Shown here: positions 22,801 to 36,085 of the stretch, piece by piece
Numbering within the stretch: the first letter of the stretch is position 1
Layout of the letters: each line of letters opens with the position of its first letter
Assembly (NCBI GenBank): GCA_013399855.1
Contig: VXAY01002246.1
Coordinates: 175,416-239,415, forward strand
Reading direction: 5' to 3'
Origin: Oxyruncus cristatus
Taxonomy: Eukaryota; Chordata; Aves; Passeriformes; Cotingidae
Length of the DNA stretch: 64,000 nt
Translations under genes and position numbers: made by a program
Notes under the pieces: model-generated
Told to the model about the DNA's origin: nothing
Seen by the model: the letters and a program-made list of their open reading frames with translations, nothing else
Database searches by the model: none

Positions 22801-25800
22801 CCGCGTGGATCTCCCCTGCAATCAGGGCTAGCAGGGTGGATGTGCTGGGCATGCCCTGCAAAGGAATCCCGAAGTCTGTAGGATTTTAGTGACTGCCACC
22901 CTTCCATCCTGCCCTGATGTGTTGCTGGTTTGCTTTGCAAAGCACCACGACAACCAGATGGTGCTGGGCTGCTGGGTGGTGTTTAGCTTCTGTCAATACG
23001 TGGTGCAGCCTGTGTGTACAGCAAGTGTTTGAGAGGGATCATCCCAAAGGAAAATGCCACATGAGCCCGCCGGGACCCCCGGGCACCCTCTGCTCTGTGG
23101 TACCCTCATGTCCAGGCTGGAAGCTCAGCAGCCAAGGACACAATGGAAACAAGCTCCAAGGAAGCCGCTGCGATTAAACTGACACAGTGATATTAGCAAT
23201 TCATCAAATTATCCAGATAGTTGGGATTTTTCAGGCCGGGGGATCAAACGCCCCTTCACAGCTAGTGTACAGTATAGTCCATAAAATGTGCGAGTCCATT
23301 GTTAGGGAAGCGAGGCTGAGCCTCCCAAACTGGTCATGAAGCGATTCCCACTGTGTGGGATGAGGTTTGTAAAGCCTTCCCCCAGCTTGGGGCTGACCCT
23401 GACCTTGATCTTGGAGCAGCGTCACAGGGAAAGTCTCCGCTGGAGAATTCCCAGTTGCTGGTGTGCGTGAGGAGCTCTCCTCCGCCTCCGGCCTCTTCTC
23501 AGCCACTGAACATTCCCGTTGTTTCTCCTTGGGAAGGAGCAGAGTTCAGTCTCTCTGTGCCTGAGGAAATCTCTGTGCTGTCCTGCAAGGTCCTGGCTTG
23601 CCCAGGGCACTGATGGCTGTGGGATTTGGCTCAAGGCTTCAGTCCAGCTTTGGGGGCACAGAATTTATCCTGTTGGGAACTGTGCCTCCCTGAAAAATAC
23701 AGATCTGGGATGATAATCCAAAATGTTGAGCCACCGCGGTTGTTTCTCAGAGGTTTCTCAGGTTGTTTCTCAAGCGTCTCTGCAGGGTTGCCTGTAAATT
23801 CCCGTGTCAGTACAAACCCTAAAACTCTGCTCTGGGAGGCTCCCTGTTCCCTGTGGAATATTGCAAGCTCTGTTCCAGTCAAAGAAATTACTTCAAATGC
23901 TTTGTTTGTTTGTTTTTCTATGGTGCTCATGTGCAGCAGACTGAGGTCAGAGTCTTCTGGAACACAGAGCGCAGCAAAATGCACATAAGCTGTGGGTCTG
24001 CGTGTGGAGTCTTCTCCACACCACAGGTTATTCCTTTGAATTAAAAGAAAAAAAAAAAAGCTGTTTTATCAAAGCTGCAAACATTTCATCAGGAGAAAAA
24101 GACCTTTTTTTCCCCTCTAATCCCTCAGAATCTCAGGAAAGCCTGGAGCGGTCTGAGAGGCGCAGGGAAAGGTGGGAGCAGAAGCAGCACAGGAGGAGAA
24201 GAATTAGGCAGCGCTCCATCAGCAGGGAGAAGTGGGTGGAAACGCTGGTGGTGGCAGACACCAAGATGGTGGAGTTCCATGGCAGTGAGAACATCGAGAA
24301 GTACGTGCTGACTGTGATGAACATGGTGAGTCCTGGGCCTGGCAGGGCAGAGCCGCCGTGATCATGGAATGGCTGGGCTTGGAAGGGACCTCAAAGCTCA
24401 TCCAATTCTACCCCCTGTGGACAGGGACACCTTCCCCCCAGACCAGGTTGCTCCAAGCCCCGTCCAACCTGGCCTTGGATACTTGCTGGGATGGGGCAGC
24501 CACAGCTTCTCTGGGTAGAAGACCCCAGGGCTTGCCAGGACTCATCCCTGGTGGGACCTCAGCAAACCTCTCAGCACTCAGGCTCTTCCCACCCCGCTTG
24601 GCTTTGCTGCCCTGCTCAGTGCTCCGAGCCCACGGGAGGACGGGTGGGTGGCAGCAAACCCGAGGTCAAAACCTCTGTGTGGGAGCAGCTCAGCCAACAC
24701 CACTTCACCTTCCTATGGGGCTTGAGGGCTGTTCCCTTCTGCTCCCCTCCATGGGATGGGTGATGTGGCCTCCCAGGGAGGTCCCCAAAAGGGAGACACG
24801 CTCCAGGGAAGGGAGGTGGGGAGTGCCAGAGCTGGCACTATCTGGGTTAGGAGAGAGGGGAACAGCTTTTCTGGGAAGGAGCAACAGATTGTGGTGGGAA
24901 TGTGGGAGTGTCTGCTGGTGCCACAGAAGAAGCAGATAAGTCAGGGTGAGTTGGTTCAGTCTGTTCCCTCTTCTGCTGCCAAGGCAGTGCCTCTTTGCCT
25001 TCCAGAAGAGAGCTTTGGCTGACGCCAGGAAAGGGTGGGATTGGGCAGAGGACCTCAGGTAACATCCCTGCATTTCTGGGCGGTGGTGAAGGCACCCAGA
25101 GAGCACCAAATTCCTTTGAGATGTTAAACACGTCTATTAGTGAGAGCAGAGGGGTTCCCCGGGCGTTTCTGGATGAGTTCCAGCGTCTACACAGATCATA
25201 TCCAGTGCAAATGGAAATCATCGCAGGCCTCAGTCCAGGCCCGTGTCTGTTCTCGTCTGGATTTGGGGAATTCCCCGGGATGTTGTCAACAGCCTCCAGC
25301 AGCTTCCCCTGGAGCTCATGTTCCTGCAGAGGGATGTGGCAGCAGCCGTGTCCCGGGGCTGGGCTTTGTTCCGAGCTGTCTTTCCTTGGCATTCCCGTGT
25401 CACAGGTGGCAGGGCTGTTCCACCACGCCAGCATCGGGAACCCCATCAACATCGCCATAGTGCGGCTCATCCTGCTGGAGCACGAGGAGGTGAGAGCAAA
25501 GCAGGGTGACTCACCCCGTCCTGGCAGCCAGGCTGGGAGGCACTGGGAGCTGGCCTGGAAAGCCAGGCTCCCTCCTGTGCCTCTGCATGGCCTGGAGGAG
25601 TTTGTGTGAGAGAAATCCAGTGTTTGCGTCCTCGTCTTGGCTGGTGGAGTGAGGGACAGTGTGGTCAGAGGAGCTGCTGAGTCTGATTTTTAGGATGATT
25701 CCTGGTAACTCAGCATGGATGGGGAAGCAGAGGGCTGTGGGTCGCTGGGTGGTCGTGTCCCAGCTGCAGTGGTGGCTCTGAGGCCACTCAGATGGGCTCC

Positions 25801-28800
25801 CAGCTGCGTCCTTCGCCCCCAGCCAGGACAGGAGATTTCCCTGCAGTGTTTCTTAACCCCCATTACTGGATGATTTCATGTTTTGCTTGAATCACAGATG
25901 AAAAGAAAGCAGGAAAAGGGCTTTCTTCCCACCCAGCCTACAAGCTATAAACATGGAGCATTTCCATCTGGATGGCAGTCACTGCCGATTGCGCTCCGAT
26001 GTGTCTGAGATCAGACCTCTCCCCTCTCCAGCCCAGAACCCAAACAGCTCCAGCAGTGATATGACAGCAGGCTTCTTCTCTTTCAGGAGGACCTGAAGAT
26101 CTCCCACCATGCAGACAACACCTTGAAAAGCTTTTGCAAGTGGCAGAAGAGCATCAATGTGAAAGGAGATTCCCATCCCCTGCACCACGACGTCGCCGTC
26201 CTGCTCACCAGGTATCGTGTCCTCCCGATTTGCTGCTGTAGGTGCTAGTCTGTCAGGAAGAAAGTGCCCTGGCTGCAGGTAGAGGGGCAGGCGGAGGAAC
26301 ATCCCGGGGGGAGCTGGTGAAATCTCACTCTCCACGCCAGAGCCCTGCCTGGACACCTGCACCTAAGATATGTAACGTGAAATCTGGAGATATCTGGGTC
26401 CTGAGGGCTGGAACTGTGGTGGGAGGTGTCCCTGCCCATGGCAGGGGCTGCAATGAGATGAGGTTTAAGGTGCCTTCCAACCCAAACCATTCCAGGGCTC
26501 TGTGATTCTCTGAACTGGTCTCAAATCTCAGGTTTCCAGATAAGGTTTCCAGACCAGGTTTTCACCATGGCCCTCTTGCCAAGCCCCAGAGCGGCTGGAT
26601 CCTCCCAGGAGTTGTACACAGGGATTAACTCTCTTTTTTCTCTGGAGGCTGGGCTTGGCAGAGGAGCCTCTGGGAAGCCCCTGACCTCCCATGGAGCAAA
26701 CAGGAATTCGTGGCTCTGGCCAAGTTTATATACCTTGCAGTCAAGCCCTGCTCTGAGGGTTTCAGGCTGCCGTGCCTTGGCTTTTGGCAGCGTTGTGGTG
26801 GTTTGGGTGATGATTCACAATCCACAACAGCTTCATCTTCTCTGGGAAGTTGCTTTGTAGCAGAAATGAGGCGCTTCAGGCCCTGTACTTGATGGAGTTG
26901 TTCCTCCTGGGTGGCTGGAGCTGCCCTGGACCACAGCACCCCTGGGCTGTGCTTCCCCACTGGAATTGCTTTATTATTCCCAGCATCAGTTTTATTTATA
27001 CAACGGAATAAACGTAGCCAGCAGTTCCCATTAATCAGGCTTAATAATGAGCTGGGGATACGGGGAGAGGAAAGGGGAAAGGCAAGGCTGTAAATGTTTC
27101 CATTGTGGAGGACGTTGGAGGGCTCCATTCTCACTTCTGTTTGGCCACTGTCTGTGTGTCTGGGCCATGTCCCACACTCTGTGCTGCCGCCTTCCAACGC
27201 CCTCTCTGCTTTGTGTCTGTCTGTCTGTCCCTGTCCCCCAAGGAAGGACATCTGTGCTGCCATGAACAGGCCCTGTGAGACCCTGGGGCTGTCCCACGTG
27301 GCGGGGATGTGCCAACCCCACCGGAGCTGCAACATCAACGAGGACACGGGGCTGCCCCTGGCCTTCACCGTGGCCCACGAGCTCGGACACAGGTACCCCC
27401 AGCTTCCTCCTCCTCCTCTTCCTCTGCGCTGCTCAGTCGGGGCTGGACAAGGCACGGGGGGAAGTTGGGAGAAGGTTCCCAGTGGTTTCTCACTGCTGCA
27501 ACCCCTCCTTCTGCCCCCTGGGAATTTAATTCCAGAGTTAAGTTTTTGGTTGCCCCAGGTTTAATGAAAACCACGTAATCCAAGGCAACCTGGACAAACT
27601 GTGTTTACGTATTACCCTGTGCTGGTTTGGGAGGGCTTTGGAGCAGCTTTAAAGCAGGATCTGCCTGTAGAATCAGCAACAGATTTCAATCAAATTTTGA
27701 CAAGATCACTTGAACCTCATAGTTCTCAATAGACATCTGTGTGTGGGAAAACACCCCCCAGCAAGTTCAATTAAGTGATCTTGTTCAATATTCCCGAGTA
27801 TTCAGTGGGAAATGAAAGCACAGGAGAAAGTTTGGGTCAGTGTCCTTGGTATCAGTACATCCCCCAGGGCCAGGCCCCCGCCCCTGTCCCTGCCCCTGCC
27901 CGTGTCCCCCGTGCCGGTGCCGTGTCCGGTGTCGCGCGGTGCCGGTTGTAGCGGCGAGTGGCTCATCTCCCCTCTGTGGGACTGTGCTCTTACACAGTTT
28001 TGGGATTCAGCATGATGGAAGCAGCAATGACTGTGAGCCAGTTGGGAAAAGACCTTTCATCATGTCTCCACAGCTCCTGTATGACACGTCCCCACTCACC
28101 TGGTCCCGCTGCAGCCGCGAGTACATCACACGATTCCTCGAGTGAGTCCTTCCTCCTCTTCTTCCTCGCTGGGGCTGCTGGGGGGGCTAGGGGCACGGGA
28201 GGGTGCTCTTACCTCTGAGAGCTTCTATCTAAGAGCCATCTGGGGGATCTTTTACCCAGAAAAGCTGTGGCTGCCCCTGGATCCCTGGAAGTGTCCCAGG
28301 CCAGGTTGGACGGGGCTTGGAGCAACCTGGGCTGGTGGAAGGTGTCCCTGCCCATGGCAGGGGGTGGAACTGGATGGGATTTAAGGCCCCTTCCAACCCA
28401 AACCATTCCACGATTCCATGATCTCCCTGGGCTGCCTCCCCCATGCAGTGAAGGGGCTCAGGAGTGCCCGGGTGGTGGCACAGGGGCTGTGGTTTCCTCG
28501 ATGCTCTCGGCAGTTCCTGGGTTGGATGATTGTTACCCTGAGGAGGCATCACGTGGGGACATGAGACCCAGCCAAATTCTTCCCTGGGTTTGTTTATTTT
28601 TAGCACCCAGGGCTGATTTTTCAGGCAGTTGTTATGAGGTTCCAAGGAACGCGGCCCAGATTTGCGTCTGTCAGCCAGTGACTTGTGCTGGAGGAACGTT
28701 TCCTTCCCTGCTGCGGGAAGGTTGGAAAACAGCGAGGAGCAGCAGTGGGGAGAGCTGGATGAGGGGCTGGTGTTCTGTGGTGGGGAGGCTGCCAGGGCTG

Positions 28801-31800
28801 AACTCCTGCTCCTAAACCTCAGCCTGGGACATGTGGGCTCGGCCCTGTGCGGGGGGAATTACTGTTGATTTATGGCTTTCAGAGGAATGGAGCCTTTCTG
28901 TATCGGGAGTGCTCTTGGCCCTCTGCTTTTAACCTTCACTTTTGCATTAAGAATTTCCTGCTTGTGATGACCTTGGGCTGCTATGAGCTGGGATGGGGGA
29001 GAGACAGAACAGCTGGGTGCTCCTCTGGTTGGGTTTTGGGCTCTTAACCCCCCAGAAGGGGCAGCTCTCCCTTCAGAAGGAAGCCAGCAGGCATCTGTCC
29101 CTGGCTGTGACATCCCCCCGGCCAGGGAGAGGCCAGGGGCCAGCACAGACATGAGTTGTTATGATGTGGTGTTGGCAGGAGGACAGGAAGGAGTGAGCCA
29201 GAAAATGGGACCCTGCTGACCTGGGGTTGCTGGCTGTGCTTGGAACAGACCTCACATCTGGAAAAAAGCCACTCTCAGATGATGATTATTACTATTATTG
29301 TACAGAAGATTATTATTTTACAAGCACTTCTGAGTGTTTAAGCATCTCAAAGCGATTCCTGGCAGTGGCACAGCCCCGGCACTGCAGGGCAGGCGGGGCT
29401 GGAGACCCTCCTGTCTGCTCAGACACCCAGGGGCACTGGAAGAGGTCCCTTCCCTGCTGTGCCAGTGGTGTCCCCAAGGAAGGACCACCCCTGGCTCAGG
29501 CTGATGTGGGATGCCCGCACAGGCAGCAGTTGTGCCCACTGGAGGATGCTGTAAGGCTCTTTGTTCCCCACCCCTCACCGTGACACGAGCTCTTTCCCAG
29601 CCCAGCTGGTGGAACATCCTTGTCAAACAGGGTCTGGTATCTGGTGGATGCCCTGCCTGCACCCTGAGCCTGGGATGGATGGAGCAGCCTCCCTCCATTT
29701 CTGCAGCCCTGGCACAGCTGCAGTCTGTCCTCTCTCCCTTCAGTCTTTGCTCTACATCAAACAACCAGTTTTTCAGCCTCTTTCCACAGCACTGGAGCTC
29801 TTCTTCCATCCTCCTCCTCTTCCCTGGGCCTGGTTGTGCAGCTGATTCTTCCCGAGCTCCAATCGCTCCAACCCTTGCCTTTGTTTTTATTGAATTCTGT
29901 CCTGGCTCTTTTTAGACTCTTCCTCCGGTTCTCTGAGAGCTTTCGAAATTTTAATCCTGCTCTCAAATGTATCTGCAGATCCTCCCAGCCTGCTCACAGA
30001 TGGGGATTTAATCATCCTTCCATCCACTCCGTCATCCAGCTCGTTAAGGAAGGGGCTGGAACAGGCAGAGGCAGCTCAGACCCCTGCGTGTTCCCTGCGG
30101 AGTGGGATTTACTGCAGATTCCTACAAAGCCAGAGGGAAACTCAGGCCAACTTTTCCTGGCTTGGAGATGTGTTTTGGCCAACTGAAGGGACCAGTAGAA
30201 CGATTGGGAGGTATTTCATGAGGAAATAGGTTCTGAGCAGAGCACTGGAAAGCTGGTGGCAGATCTCAGTCACCCCCAGGTTGGACAGGGAGCTCACCCC
30301 AGGCTGGGGCAGCGCAGGGAGTGCCCTGAGCAGGTCAGGGGGATGGGAGGGTTGGGGCAGTTTGTGGGGGGACATGAGGCCCGTGTGGGACCCAAACAGG
30401 CACAGCAGCACCAGTGTCACACATGTGGCTCGACCAGGATGACGTGCTTGAGCCTGGGCTTCTCCCAGTACAGACATCACTCCTTGCGATTTTAAAGAAA
30501 ATACTCCAAGTGTTTTCCACCAGGAGATAAAGAAAACAGAACAAGGGTAAAGAAGACAGGATACAGGGAATGGCTTCTCAGTGCCAGAGGGCAGGGTTAG
30601 ATGGGATATTGGAAAGAAATCCTTCCCTGTGAGGGTGGGGAGGCCCTGGCACAGGTTGCCCAGAGAAGCTGTGGCTGCCCCTGGATCCCTGGAAGTGTCC
30701 CAGGCCAGGTTGGACGGGGCTTGGAGCACCCTGGGCTAGTGGAAGGTGTCCCTGCCCAGGGCAGGGGGTGGAACAAGATGGGTTTAAGGTCCCTTTGCAC
30801 CCAGACCATTCCAGGATTCTGTGATTCTCTGGAAATACCTGTGGGGGTGCCATGTAGTGACCTGCTGTGTGCCTGGAACAGGCTGCACCCTGACACTGTG
30901 TCCCGCTGCCCAATCCATGCTTAATCCACCTCTGCTCAGTCCTGCGTCACCCACGGTGATCCTTCCCTTCCCACCAGGCTGGAGAAGCAGGATGCTCCTG
31001 CTGTCAGGAATCTGGAAATGAGACCTTCGAGCCTCTGGGCTGCTGAAAGCAACCTGTTTCCTGAGTTTTCCAATAGGGAAATACGAGTATTTTGCAATAG
31101 GGATATACATGGGCTCTTAGGGGGCTGCCTCCAGCCATGTGAGCTGTTTGCAGGTGAGGTGTCCAGTGTGGAACTCACTGGGTGGGATGGGAAAGGGAGG
31201 AGGGGGTGCTGGTTCTACCAGGCATCGCCCCGTGGCTCTGCCAGCCCCCCAGAGCAGGAGCTCTCCCGTGCTTCCAGCCCGTGTTTCTGTGTTGCTGGCT
31301 TGGGTTCCAAAGGAATCTGGTTTCAGGTTAATTCAGAGCCGATCCCAATCACAACAAAGCCCAGTAATGCAATCTGCCCCGACGGCCTCGCCAGAGGCTT
31401 TGCCTGGCTGGAAACGGGTTTGTTTAAATCAACACTGAGGGTTGAACTGGTGACAGTTCCGAGTGTGTTTGGGAAGTGTCGTAGCAAAAGCAGCAGGAGT
31501 GGAGGGAGGTGAGGCACCAGCCCAGGAGCCGCACGGAGCAGCCGCTGCTGCCTTTGTGCCTTCGCCTTCCCACTATCCTGCCAAACCTGGGGACATGGGG
31601 GGTCGCTCTGGGGGGCTCCCACCCCCAAAGTCAGGTCCCCACAGGTGCCTGCCAGTGCTGGGGCGGCCCCAGGGCTGTTAAGGAGCTGACACTGCTGTGC
31701 CCTCTCTCTTTCAGCCGGGGCTGGGGGCTGTGCCTGGATGACCCCCCAGCCCGGGAGGTGCTGGACTTCCCCCTGGTGCCCCCGGGGGTCCTGTACGACG

Positions 31801-34800
31801 TGGGCCACCAGTGCCGGCTGCAGTACGGCCCCTACTCCACCTTCTGCGACGACATGGATGTAAGCTGGGATCCCCCCCGGAGCAGGGGCTCTCGGGGGAT
31901 CTCTGGGGTGGGGCCTTGCTGGGGCCACCCTCTCCTTGTGGGTTAAACCTGTGCTGGAGGGTTGGCTGGGCAATAACCGTGTCCTGAACAACCTGTTTCC
32001 TGCAGAGCGTCTGCAACACGCTGTGGTGCACCGTGGGGAACACGTGTCATTCCAAGCTGGATGCGGCCGTGGATGGCACAGCGTGTGGGGAGAACAAGGT
32101 AACAGGGAGCAGACCCCTCTGTGGCCTCAGGGACCCCCTGTCATGCACAGAGAGGAGCTTCACAGGCTCCAGCACAGGGACATGCTGCCCATGCTCTGTC
32201 CAAACACCCGCTGCTCCCAGGAGGGGCTGCCTTCAGGGAAGCTTAAAAATCCTTGGGAAGCTGAAACCAACAGTTAATGACCATGGCAGGAGAGCATGAG
32301 GCTCCTTCTGCTCTCTGTCTGCTGAGGTGGTGCATGCTCATCCCTGGGATGTTCCCCACTGCTGGGAAGGCACCTCTGAGCCTCACTGGCTCTTCCCTCT
32401 GGGCTGCAATTGGGTTGAGAATCTCCTTAATGAGGGGTCTCAGTGGAGGTTTGGGTTTGTTACCTCAGACAAGTCCCAAACAGCCCAGCATCTCTGTATT
32501 TCCCATTGTTTGAGGAGCTCCAGGCTCTGGCACAGCCCGGCTGACCCCAGCACCTCTGTGCAAGCAAAACATGGATTTCCATGGGACAGCATATCACTAC
32601 ACCCTGCACCGGGCTCTCAGACTCAGCAGTATATTGCATCCTTAACCTCGTTTTCTCTCCTGCCCCTCTGCAGTGGTGCTTCAACGGGGAATGTGTTCCT
32701 GTGGGTCACCGTCCCGAGCCCATCGACGGCGGCTGGAGCTCCTGGAGCTCCTGGGCTGCCTGTTCCCGGAGCTGTGGGGCCGGAGTGCAGAGTGCTGAGA
32801 GGCACTGCAGCACCCCCACGTGAGTGCAGCCCATTCCAGCCCAGCCCAGCCCACCCCTGCCATGGGCAGGGACACCTCCCACCAGCCCAGGTTGCTCCAA
32901 GCCCCGTCCAACCTGGCCTTGGGCACTTCCAGGGATCCAGGGGCAGGCACAGCTTCTCTGGGCACCCTGTGCCAGGGCCTCAAAGGGAAGGATTTCTTCC
33001 TAATGTCCCATCTCTCCCTGCCCTCTGGCAGTGGGAAGCCATTTCCCCTTGGCCTGTCCCTCCATCCCTTATAAGTCCCTCTCCAGCTCTCCTGGAGCCC
33101 TTTCAGGCCCTGCAAGGGGCTCTCAGCTCTCCCTGGAGCCTTCTCTTCTCCAGGTGAACCCCCCCAGCTCTCCCAACCTGGCTCCAGAGCAGAGGAACCC
33201 AACTCTTCCTTATTCCCCGTAAGGCCAGGAGCCATCATCTGTCCAGTGCAGTCCCACCCCGGCTGTGTCCCACAGCCAGGCTGTGCCATCGTGCACTTAT
33301 TGTCTGAACGATGAGCTTTTGGACACTCAGGCCATTAGGATGACCCCCGGGAGCCTCCTCCCAGTGTCATTCCTGGTCTGTGCAGGCAGGGAGCGGTTGC
33401 AGTGCCTCAAACAAAGGGCAAAGAGTGGGAGATGTAAAACACATCCAGTGTCCTTTAGTGACAGAACAGCAAACCAGGCATTCTTGGAGCCTGATTCAGA
33501 GTTGTTTTGGAAAATCCTGCTGCAGTTTATCAGCCTACTGCATTCCATGAGCCAGAGCTGGCTCCCGCCTGGAAGCGTCCGGGCAGTGCCAGGGGAGCTG
33601 CCTTGTCCATCCCATGATTCCTGGGCTGATCCATCTGCTCCCCAGATGTCCCCTTGGTCACCAAATTGTTGTTGCATAGGATGCACCCAAATCCCCCGGC
33701 TTGCCCAGGAGTTGTAGCACCCTGGGATGGGGAGGAAAAGGGCTTTGTGAGTGATGTTCCAGGGGAATCGCTTTTCCATGGCATGAGGAGCTCTGGCAGC
33801 CCTGGGAGCAGGCTCCTGATGTGCCCAGACATCTGTTCTGCCCATCCTCTCCCTCGGGCACATCTGGCACGTGCTGTTGGGCTGTTGAGGGAAGTGCTGT
33901 GTTGTCTCAGAGCCGGGTCAAGAGCCAGGTCTGGTTTGACATGAGCTCCGTGGCAGAAGTGCTGTGGTGGTTTATGGAGTGTTCCAAACACAGCTGTGGA
34001 CAGGCGGGAGAGCAAACACTGAGAGAGCAGCGGAATTTCCCGGGCAGCTGTTTGCTTTGGCCGCCAGAGGTAAATCTCCAGCTTTGCCTTTGGGATGGAG
34101 TGAGCAAATGTGTGTGCTGGGCACCCCTCCTCCCACAGACATTCCCTCGGGGCAGGGCATGTAAACACTGCCCTAAAAGAATCATTAACTTCATTCTCTT
34201 CAGCAAAGTGTGTCCTGGGGAAGGAATTTTCATGAGGCCACGGGGACATGGGCCGTGGAGAGTGGTGTGGCCAAAGGAAAAGGCAGCATGGCAGGAATCT
34301 GAGAGAAAATTATTGTGGCTTTTCAAGTCCCTCTTAGTTTAAAAAGACCAGTGGCAGCTTTGCTGTTCCCTTGGGCAGTAGAGGAGCAGAGTTGAAGGGG
34401 TATCCTGGGTGGGATGGAGAGCAGCTCCTCCAGAGCAGCTGCAGGATGGGCACAAGGCTGGATGGAGCTTGGAGCAGCCTGGGATAGTTGAAGGTGTCCC
34501 TGCCCATGGCAGGCGGTGGAACAAGATGGGCTTTAAGGTCCCTTCCAACCCAAACCCTCGCAGGATTCCATGACTCTGAAGTCTCTCTCATCCCAAACCC
34601 TCCCTGGTTTCCCTTTCCCCACGCTCGGACAGGCCGAAGTACGGGGGCCGGTACTGCCTGGGCGAGCGGAAGCGGTTCCGGATTTGCAACGTCAGGCTGT
34701 GCCCCCCGGACAAGCCCTCCTTCCGCCAGGTCCAGTGCAGCCAGTTCAACCCCATGCTCTACAAAGGGAAGCTCTACAAGTGGACACCAGTGCCCAACAA

Positions 34801-36014
34801 CAGTGAGTGGAGGGCAGAGGCCTCAGACGCAGAAAACCTCAGGCGCGGTCCCGCGGGCGGCCTGAGCCTGCCGTCTGTGCCCGAGACTCGCCTCGCGGTC
34901 TGTGAAATCGCGGCTGGGCTGGCAGGCTCAGGTTGTGCTTTCGGAGCAGGCTGGGTGGGCCCCGCTGCCGGGGTTCAGTGTGTGCCTGTTGGGTCCCCCA
35001 GTTAACCCGTGCGAGCTGCACTGCCGGCCGGAGCACGAGTACTTTGCGGAGAAGCTGCGGGACGCGGTGGTGGACGGGACGCCGTGCTACGAGCGGGACG
35101 CCAGCCGGGACATGTGCATCAACGGCATCTGCAAGGTGGGTCCTGTGCTGCTCCTCTGGGAGCGGGCCCAAGGACCCCCCTTCCTGGGAAAACGCTTGAC
35201 CCATCCCTTAGGGGAGGAGCGTCCCCTCCCTCCCGTGCTGAGCTCGTTCCTTTTGTCATTCCCCACTTGGAAACGTTCCTGATTTCCTCGGGGTGTGTCA
35301 TACACACATGTTCCAGCCTCTGTGCTGCCTCAAGGATATAGAGCACAATCCAGGCCAGGTGGAAGAGGGCTTGGAGCAACCTGGTCTAGTGGAAGGTGTC
35401 CCTGCCCGTGGCAGGGGGATTGGAACTGGGTTGTCTTTAATGTCTCTTGCAACCCAAACCATTCCATGATTCTGTGAATCCATTGGAGATGGTGCAGTTG
35501 ATGCTGCACGTGATCTGGGAGATCCTGGTGTGGCTGGGGAGGCTTTGCCAAGCTGTGCCCTGAGTCCTCCAGCTGCCTTTAGTGGCAGTGAACCAATTCC
35601 TTTATCCCTTTCCCTAAGGAAACCATCCCGGGGTTTGGGATGGAATAAGCACACGTGTAAGACATGGGATTTCTGTTAAATGGGGGAGTGGGTGGTGATG
35701 TGTGGTCTGCAGAGTCCCACATGGGAGGCATCAGAGCTCACGTGCCCCTGGGACTCGCAGGGGTGGGAGGGGCCCCGGGGGTGTCCCCCAGCCCTGGGCC
35801 GGGGGCTGACGGGGGTCCCTCGCAGAACGTGGGCTGTGACTACGAGATCGACTCGCACGCCGTGGAGGATCGGTGCGGGGTCTGCCGCGGGGACGGCTCC
35901 ACCTGCCACACCGTCCACAAGACCTTCGAGGACAGCGAGGGGCTGGGTAAGGGCACAGCGCTGTCCGCAAAACACTGAGTGCCTGAGGCCATGCAGAGCC
36001 AGGCTTGCTGCCAC

Positions 36015-36085
<71 letters not shown>

